From: Candidatus Aminicenantota bacterium
GTDB taxonomy: Bacteria; Acidobacteriota; Aminicenantia; S016-38
Assembly (NCBI GenBank): GCA_027062035.1
Contig: JAMOUL010000103.1
Coordinates: forward strand, 1 to 11,548
Reading direction: 5' to 3'
DNA length: 11,548 nucleotides
Part shown: positions 7,862-11,548 of the stretch, piece by piece
Position numbering within the stretch: the first letter of the stretch is position 1
How the letters are laid out: each line of letters starts with the position of its first letter
Notes under the pieces: model-generated
What the model saw: the letters and a program-made list of their open reading frames with translations, nothing else
What the model was told of the DNA's origin: nothing
Database searches by the model: none
Made by a program: the position numbers and the translations under genes

Positions 7862-7883
7862 ATCCTGTGGTTGTAAAGAGTTT

Positions 7884-8321
7884 TTACTCCTTTACCTCAA
7901 CCTTTATCTGCTTGGGCTTGGCCTGTTCCTTTTTGGGCATAACCACCTTGAGGATTCCCTTCTTGTATTCAGCCTTTATCTTGTCGGTCTCAACGTTGGA
8001 AGGAAGGGTAAAGGACCTCTGGAAAGCACCGTAATACCTTTCCATCCTGTAGTAGTTTTCCTCCTTTCTCTCCTGCTCGATCTTCCTCTCGCCCTTTATG
8101 GTAAGTACGTTGTCCTCTACCCTCACATCTATGTCCTTCTCGTTCATTCCAGGAAGTTCAGCTTCGAGGACTATAGCGTCATCGGTCTCGTATATATCCA
8201 CAGCAGGAGTCCACAGTCCGGTAGCCAGGTCTCTTCCCCTGAGGCTCTCCTCAAAAATCCTATCGATTTTTTCCTGTATTGCCTGAAGGTCCTTGAATGG
8301 ATCCCATTTCAGAATTGCCAT
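7884..8321 (-). CDS. Small heat-shock protein, Hsp20/alpha-crystallin family
   Basis: This is an ATP-independent holdase chaperone that binds unfolding proteins and forms oligomers. The 145 residues show an N-terminal arm with WDPFKDLQAIQEKIDRIFEE (6-25), the alpha-crystallin domain at about 40-130 with ELPGMNEKDIDVRVEDNVLTIKGER (55-79), the GAFQRSFTLP strand (98-107) and GILKVVMPK (122-130). The C-terminal tail has an IKV triad (139-141) matching the I/V-x-I/V oligomerisation motif. Codon use differs from its neighbours: AAG, GAG, TAC, AAC and GAC are preferred, and every Arg is AGG or AGA, as expected of a highly expressed gene. It has its own promoter, a full-length Shine-Dalgarno AAGGAGGTG 5 bases from ATG, and a strong terminator, so it is a single-gene unit, though no terminator separates it from rsmI upstream. 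Confidence 0.97.
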   Translation of the reverse strand: MAILKWDPFKDLQAIQEKIDRIFEESLRGRDLATGLWTPAVDIYETDDAIVLEAELPGMNEKDIDVRVEDNVLTIKGERKIEQERKEENYYRMERYYGAFQRSFTLPSNVETDKIKAEYKKGILKVVMPKKEQAKPKQIKVEVKE

Positions 8322-8326
8322 GGCTC

Positions 8327-8335
8327 CACCTCCTT
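8327..8335 (-). promoter_or_regulatory. Strong Shine-Dalgarno sequence of hsp20
   Basis: AAGGAGGTG, a nine-base match to the usual anti-Shine-Dalgarno end of 16S rRNA, lies 5 bases before the hsp20 ATG. It fixes the start codon and points to high translation. The surrounding leader is AT-rich, with no evident hairpin hiding it. Confidence 0.9.
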
Positions 8336-8343
8336 TTTATTTT

Positions 8344-8354
8344 TTTAGTCCATT
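8344..8354. repeat. 11-bp direct repeat, copy A (hsp20 control region)
   Basis: The plus strand reads TTTAGTCCATT. An identical copy is at 8368-8378, 24 bases away start to start. This copy covers the expected hsp20 transcription start. The pair could be a tandem operator site or chance; it is neither CIRCE nor HAIR. Confidence 0.6.
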
Positions 8355-8357
8355 ATT

Positions 8358-8386
8358 ATAATATAACTTTAGTCCATTTTTGTCAA
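8358..8386 (-). promoter_or_regulatory. Sigma-70-type promoter of hsp20
   Basis: On the minus strand a perfect -35 TTGACA (8381-8386) is followed after exactly 17 bases by TATTAT (8358-8363). An alternative -10, TATAAT at 8355-8360, would need a 20-base spacer and is less likely. The -35 sits inside the rsmI coding end, where it encodes Leu-Thr, and the rsmI stop lies within the spacer. Initiation near 8351 gives a leader of about 30 bases. The pair of 11-bp repeats flanks the -10. Confidence 0.82.
8368..8378. repeat. 11-bp direct repeat, copy B (hsp20 control region)
   Basis: Second copy of TTTAGTCCATT, located between the -35 and -10 of the hsp20 promoter and overlapping the rsmI stop codon. 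A protein bound here and at copy A would cover the -10 from both sides, which would suit repression. This is inference from placement only. Confidence 0.6.
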
Positions 8387-9142
8387 GTCTTTTTTAAGAT
8401 TTTTTATCATTTTCTTTTTGAGCCCAATAGCCCTTAAAAACCGCTCCAATCCTGTACTTGAAATTGCATCCCGGGGATCTTCATTTCCTTCCATAACTAT
8501 TACCACTTCTCCCTTACCCTCCCAATGAATGAAATCCGAAATTCGGCCGCGAAGGACCTCCTCGTAAACCTTTGTTATTTCCCTGTGAATTTCCACCCTT
8601 CTGTTGCCAAGAATTTCCAGAGCAGCAGCCAGAAATTTTTTAACCCTCTCAGCTCGTTCAAAAAATACCAGGCTTCCTCTTAATATGGAAAGGGAGATAA
8701 GAAAATTCTCGAGTCCCTTTTTCCCCGGAAAGCCAATAAAATGAATTTGCTCCTTGGGAAGGGCTGAAACAGAAACCGCAGCGGTAAGGGCAGATGGTCC
8801 TGGAACCGGTCTCACCTCTATTCCTTCCTCAATACACCTCCTGATTAACAGGGTACCTGGATCTGAAATAAGGGGGGTACCTGCATCGGTAACCAGAGCT
8901 GCCTTCTGGCCCCTCTTCAATCTGCCTATTATTGCTTCGGCCTTCTCCTTTTCCCTTGGAGCAAAATAGCTATGCAGGGGTTTCTTTATGTCAAAGTGTG
9001 CCAGCAGCTTCGCAGTTCTTCTTGTATCTTCACAGACGATAAAATCAACTTCCCTGAGAACCCTGAGTGCCCTGAGGGTTATATCCTCCAGATTGCCTAT
9101 CGGTGTGGCAACCACATAAAGAAGGGGTTCAGGTAAGGACAT
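8369..9142 (-). CDS. rsmI: 16S rRNA (cytidine(1402)-2'-O)-methyltransferase RsmI
   Basis: RsmI uses S-adenosylmethionine to methylate the ribose of C1402 in the decoding centre of 16S rRNA. It has the tetrapyrrole-methylase fold. The N-terminal LYVVATPIGNLEDITLRAL is at 8-26, CEDTRRTAKLL at 37-47, VTDAGTPLISDPG at 84-96 and VPGPSALTAAVS at 113-124. FFERAERVKKFL stands where many homologues have a YESPHRL-like segment. At 257 residues it is somewhat shorter than the common 270-290, and the tail ends in a Lys-rich helix (LKKKMIKNLKKDL) rather than the usual small C-terminal domain ending. It overlaps nadE by 14 bases with a weak Shine-Dalgarno, so it probably depends on coupling. Its last codons contain the hsp20 -35. 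Confidence 0.95.
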   Translation of the reverse strand: MSLPEPLLYVVATPIGNLEDITLRALRVLREVDFIVCEDTRRTAKLLAHFDIKKPLHSYFAPREKEKAEAIIGRLKRGQKAALVTDAGTPLISDPGTLLIRRCIEEGIEVRPVPGPSALTAAVSVSALPKEQIHFIGFPGKKGLENFLISLSILRGSLVFFERAERVKKFLAAALEILGNRRVEIHREITKVYEEVLRGRISDFIHWEGKGEVVIVMEGNEDPRDAISSTGLERFLRAIGLKKKMIKNLKKDLTKMD

Positions 9143-9938
9143 CTCTACTATAAAGGAAATCCCTTCCCACGGTTCTCGAAGAAATTTTCAGGATCTGAGG
9201 AGGTAATCTTTTGAAATGATAGGCGTAAACCTTCCTCAGTATTCCATCAACCTTCTCCCTTCCGTACTTCTTTTCCACCTCCTCCCTGGGTCTTCTCTCG
9301 TCTATAAGGGCATACAGAATTTTGTCCGCCTCATCGTAGGTAATTCCCAGTTCTCCTTCGTCGGTCTGCCCCACCCAGAGGTCTGCACTGGGAGGCTTCT
9401 TCCTTATCTTCTCCGGCACTCCCAGATATTCTGCAAGCTGCCTTATCTGGGTTTTATAAAGGTCTCCTATTGGATTTATAGCAGAAGCAAGGTCTCCAAA
9501 AAGGGTACCATATCCAAGGAGAAGCTCACTCTTGTTGCTGGTACCTATTACAAGGGCTCTTTCACGCGCAGAAAGGTCATAGAGTATGCTCATCCTTTCC
9601 CTTGCCATTTTATTCCCCCGAAGCACCTTATCCTCGGTGGGCATTTTCTCAAAATATGCTTCTACCATGGGAGTTATATCAATCTGGTAGTGTTTCACAC
9701 CAAGGACGCTTACCACTTCAAGGGCATCCTCCACAGAATCCCTGGAGCTAACTTCGTGGGGCATTATAACCGCAATCGCGTTTTCTGGTCCCACGGCCCT
9801 TACAAGGAGGAAAAGAACGGTGGTGGAATCCAGTCCTCCTGAAAGGCCTACAATTCCCTTTTTATAGCCAATTCTCGAGAGTTCTGTCCTGAGAAAATTC
9901 AGGATCATTTTTTCCACTTTTTCAGGGTTAATCCTCAT
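9129..9938 (-). CDS. nadE: NAD synthetase (ammonia-dependent type, synthetase subunit only)
   Basis: NadE adenylates nicotinate adenine dinucleotide with ATP and amidates it to NAD. The N-type ATP pyrophosphatase motif SGGLDS is at 33-38, GTSNKSELLLGYGTLFGDLA follows in the middle third, and the segments KKPPSADLWVGQTDEGELGITYDEAD match the conserved substrate region. The length (269 residues) is that of the free-standing ammonia-dependent enzyme, with no glutaminase domain attached. The gene directly upstream encodes a nitrilase-fold amidase whose end overlaps this start by 11 bases, so ammonia may be delivered from glutamine by a separate subunit. The Shine-Dalgarno GAGGAGGA (9945-9952), 6 bases from ATG, is written by the Arg-Arg codons of the upstream gene. 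Confidence 0.95.
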   Translation of the reverse strand: MRINPEKVEKMILNFLRTELSRIGYKKGIVGLSGGLDSTTVLFLLVRAVGPENAIAVIMPHEVSSRDSVEDALEVVSVLGVKHYQIDITPMVEAYFEKMPTEDKVLRGNKMARERMSILYDLSARERALVIGTSNKSELLLGYGTLFGDLASAINPIGDLYKTQIRQLAEYLGVPEKIRKKPPSADLWVGQTDEGELGITYDEADKILYALIDERRPREEVEKKYGREKVDGILRKVYAYHFKRLPPQILKISSRTVGRDFLYSRDVLT

Positions 9939-10764
9939 TTAATATCCTCCTCATTTCTTTAAAGATAACTTCAGGACGTTCATCCCTGTATGCTGGAAAG
10001 AGTATTCTGGACCTCCTGACCTCTTCCCTGGAAAATTCAAAAACCTTTAAATCCTCTTCCAGCTCAGCCAGCTGAACGAGTTTAGTTCCAGTTGGTCCGT
10101 ATGCGTGTGAACCACCCGCAAATCCCATTCCTCCATCGAAACCCACCCTGTTCACATAGGCCACATAGGTGGTAAAGAACTTTGAAACCACTCTGCTCAT
10201 GTTATCCCACATTTGAATTGAGGAGAATCCATCTTCCTGCATCCCTCTCGCAGGAGCAGCAGATTGAACGACTATGAGGTCTACCTGTTGCAGAAAATAG
10301 AGATAGGAAGTGGAGGGATGAAGATAGTCATAACATATAAGAACCCCTACTCTGCCGAACCCGGCATCGAAGGCCTCAAAGCGGTTACCCTCTGCAAAGA
10401 ATCTCTTTTCTTCGAACATTGAATAATTGGGAAGGAGAACCTTCCTGTGAATATGTACCAGCTTTCCATCGCGAAAGAATCCCGAAGCATTGTAGAAAAG
10501 ATCCCTCTCTTCGAGTGCAAACCCTGCAAAGAACGGAAGTTCACGGGAGAGTTCCTTCAGGCTCCTCATTGTGCTTGAATCAACCCTCAACGCAACATCA
10601 GGAACCAGATCCATAAGTTCGTACCCTGTCAGCGAAAGCTCTGGAAATATCACCAGCTCAGCCCCCATTTTCTTCGCTCTGACAATAAAATCCCGGTGCT
10701 TTTCCAGATTATCCTCTATCTTCCCCAGATATGGGGCAATCTGCGCCATTGCTATCTTCATCAT
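9928..10764 (-). CDS. Nitrilase-superfamily carbon-nitrogen hydrolase, probable glutaminase partner of NadE
   Basis: This 278-residue protein has the complete nitrilase catalytic set: Glu42 (FPELSLTGYELMDL), Lys108 (HRKVLLPNY) and Cys144 (VGVLICYDYLHP), plus a late NRVGFDGGMGFAGGSHAYGPTG segment typical of the fold. The opening (IAMAQIAPYLGKIEDNLEKH) and the ELSLTGYELMDL stretch closely resemble the N-terminal glutaminase domain of glutamine-dependent NAD synthetases, although the nucleophile context is CYD rather than the CED usual there. With nadE overlapping its last 11 bases, the likely role is releasing ammonia from glutamine for NadE. A free amidase acting on another small amide is the alternative. 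AAGGAG lies 6 bases before the first of two tandem ATG codons, which favours 10764 as start. It heads the nadE-rsmI unit. Confidence 0.9.
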   Translation of the reverse strand: MMKIAMAQIAPYLGKIEDNLEKHRDFIVRAKKMGAELVIFPELSLTGYELMDLVPDVALRVDSSTMRSLKELSRELPFFAGFALEERDLFYNASGFFRDGKLVHIHRKVLLPNYSMFEEKRFFAEGNRFEAFDAGFGRVGVLICYDYLHPSTSYLYFLQQVDLIVVQSAAPARGMQEDGFSSIQMWDNMSRVVSKFFTTYVAYVNRVGFDGGMGFAGGSHAYGPTGTKLVQLAELEEDLKVFEFSREEVRRSRILFPAYRDERPEVIFKEMRRILNED

Positions 10765-10770
10765 TCAACT

Positions 10771-10776
10771 CTCCTT
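10771..10776 (-). promoter_or_regulatory. Shine-Dalgarno of the nitrilase gene
   Basis: AAGGAG on the minus strand lies 6 bases before the ATG at 10764 and 9 before the next in-frame ATG at 10761. The spacing slightly favours the first ATG. Confidence 0.75.
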
Positions 10777-10790
10777 ATCTGATAATAACG

Positions 10791-10818
10791 TTGAACAATT
10801 GCATAAAAAGATTATAAA
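10791..10818 (+). promoter_or_regulatory. Promoter of the plus-strand PseG/SpsG-like gene
   Basis: TTGAAC (10791-10796) and TATAAA (10813-10818) are separated by 16 bases, a good sigma-70-type match. Initiation 7 to 9 bases after the -10 would fall at 10825-10827, only 1 to 3 bases before the GTG start at 10828, so the mRNA would be almost leaderless. Confidence 0.6.
10811..10816 (-). promoter_or_regulatory. -10 element of the nitrilase-nadE-rsmI promoter
   Basis: The minus strand reads TATAAT here, overlapping the plus-strand -10 through a shared TTATA core. No good -35 is seen 17 bases upstream on the minus strand (TATTCT). Initiation near 10804 would give a leader of about 40 bases before the nitrilase ATG, enough for its Shine-Dalgarno but too short for a riboswitch. 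Confidence 0.5.
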
Positions 10819-10827
10819 CTAAAAAAG

Positions 10828-11548
10828 GTGACCAGAATAGTTTTTATTACCTGGGGAGGAAAGGGGAAATACGGAAGGCTTAAAAGAAGTCTGCTTATAG
10901 CATCTGCGCTGAGAGGGGAAGCAAAAATCTCCTTTTTAACCCGGTGCGAGGGGAAAACAACCGCCTTTCTTATAGATGCAGGTTTCCCTTATTCCTTCTT
11001 TGACGGTGAATATCCGGAAGCTGATCTTTACATTGCCGATACAGATAGTGTCCCTGTTTCTTTACCCCCAAATTCCATTGCCATTGACCCTGAATATGGA
11101 GAAGGGATAATGATGCTCCCTGTAAGGGAGGGAGCTAAATTTCAGGTCTTATATCCAAGGTTCAGGCACTTCCATTTACTCGAAAAGGAATACAGAAAGA
11201 AGGGAAAACGGGTTCTTGTGGCCCTCTCTTCCATTGCAAACTACGACGAAATTCTCAGGGCAATAGAGGCAGTGGAAACAGAGGGATTGTTTCCTGTATT
11301 TGCACCACATTATGAGTTCCCCCGACCCATGCTTTCAAAACTCAGGGCAAAGTTCAGAAAATTAAAAATAATAGGGCCGGTGACAGATCTTGCCCGCGCC
11401 TTCTGGGAAACCGATATGGCCCTTATTTCAGGAAGGATAAAACCCTATGAAGCAGCAGTCACAGGAACCCCTGCTATTTACTGGACAGAAGACAAAATAA
11501 GCATTGATTTCCAGAGGGAGGGCGCCGGAGTTTTTTACAGAGAAGGAG
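10828..11548 (+). CDS. PseG/SpsG-like GT-B-fold protein, N-terminal part (C-terminus beyond window)
   Basis: The reading frame is open from a GTG at 10828 to the right edge (240 codons), the only plus-strand gene. The first strand and glycine loop (RIVFITWGGKGKYGRLKRSLLIASAL, 3-28) sit as in nucleotide-sugar-processing GT-B proteins. A second Rossmann-like half begins near KRVLVALSSIANYDEILRAIEAV (127-149). The donor-site-like stretch DLARAFWETDMALISGRIKPYEAAVTGTPAIYW (187-219) parallels the conserved region of PseG/SpsG and MurG-like enzymes, where a Glu-Ala-x-x-x-Gly-x-Pro motif binds the nucleotide sugar. The usual Gly-rich His loop of MurG is replaced by GGKGKYGR. A sugar-nucleotide hydrolase or glycosyltransferase acting on surface glycans is the best guess. 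No ATG start or Shine-Dalgarno exists near the conserved N-terminus, so GTG is chosen. It is transcribed away from the nadE unit. Confidence 0.75.
   Translation, partial: MTRIVFITWGGKGKYGRLKRSLLIASALRGEAKISFLTRCEGKTTAFLIDAGFPYSFFDGEYPEADLYIADTDSVPVSLPPNSIAIDPEYGEGIMMLPVREGAKFQVLYPRFRHFHLLEKEYRKKGKRVLVALSSIANYDEILRAIEAVETEGLFPVFAPHYEFPRPMLSKLRAKFRKLKIIGPVTDLARAFWETDMALISGRIKPYEAAVTGTPAIYWTEDKISIDFQREGAGVFYREG

Noticed and set aside
8355..8360. TATAAT as the hsp20 -10 box
   Set aside because: It is a perfect hexamer, but the spacer to TTGACA would be 20 bases; TATTAT at 17 bases fits better.
8322..8368. CIRCE or HAIR heat-shock operator upstream of hsp20
   Set aside because: Neither TTAGCACTC with its inverted partner nor CTTGAGT with its partner is present; only the direct repeat was found.
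8369..8460. Frameshift truncating RsmI
   Set aside because: The family motifs run in one frame and the end is clean, with Lys-rich helix residues; the short tail looks natural rather than broken.
9216..9842. A 208-codon open frame on the plus strand
   Set aside because: It lies entirely opposite nadE, has no ribosome site or recognisable motif, and the minus-strand frame carries clear NadE motifs.
10765..10827. Riboswitch or leader RNA controlling the nitrilase-nadE unit
   Set aside because: The predicted leader is about 40 bases, with no stable hairpin or known NAD-riboswitch motif visible.
1..11548. tRNA, rRNA, CRISPR array, insertion sequence or prophage traces
   Set aside because: Coding density is nearly complete; no cloverleaf, spaced repeats, transposase motifs or terminal inverted repeats were seen in the short gaps.

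Overview
The window is a compact bacterial chromosomal segment with no RNA genes, mobile elements or CRISPR arrays. The gene set (RecG, RsmD, RsmI, PlsY, GpsA, HtpX, Hsp20) is bacterial. Base composition looks like the mid-40s percent GC by eye. Arginine is written almost entirely as AGG/AGA and isoleucine often as ATA, and proteins are rich in Lys/Glu/Arg. Together these hint at a thermophilic or deep-branching anaerobic lineage. No gene here fixes the phylum, so I do not name one.

Layout, read leftward on the minus strand. From about 10.8 kb to 8.4 kb lies a three-gene unit: a nitrilase-fold amidase, nadE and rsmI, each overlapping the next. The amidase and NadE look like a glutamine-dependent NAD synthetase split into two proteins. 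A monocistronic hsp20 follows (8.3 to 7.9 kb). It has its own sigma-70-type promoter, whose -35 lies inside the rsmI coding end, a pair of 11-bp direct repeats around the -10, a full-length Shine-Dalgarno sequence, and a GC-stem/GNRA-loop terminator. An extended -10 promoter directly downstream of that terminator starts a tightly packed run of nine genes to the left edge: htpX, an unidentified exported protein, recG, rsmD, cinA, thpR, plsY, gpsA and an FHA-domain protein cut by the window edge. Every junction overlaps by 1 to 19 bases except rsmD-cinA, which has a 3-base gap, so this looks like one operon with coupled translation.

At the right edge a single plus-strand gene diverges from the nitrilase-nadE-rsmI unit and runs off the window. 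It resembles the PseG/SpsG-like GT-B family. The two directions appear to share one short promoter region with overlapping -10 boxes, and the plus-strand gene seems to start almost without a leader.

Functionally the left operon combines membrane and envelope upkeep (HtpX, PlsY, GpsA, an exported beta-rich protein), DNA repair (RecG), ribosome modification (RsmD) and NAD/RNA metabolite housekeeping (CinA, ThpR). The middle unit joins NAD synthesis to 16S rRNA modification (RsmI) and sits beside heat-shock functions. Most of the window is ordinary housekeeping. The less ordinary parts are the split NAD synthetase, the hsp20 control region, the unknown protein between htpX and recG, the bidirectional promoter, and the reuse of Arg-Arg codon pairs as ribosome binding sites for the next gene.
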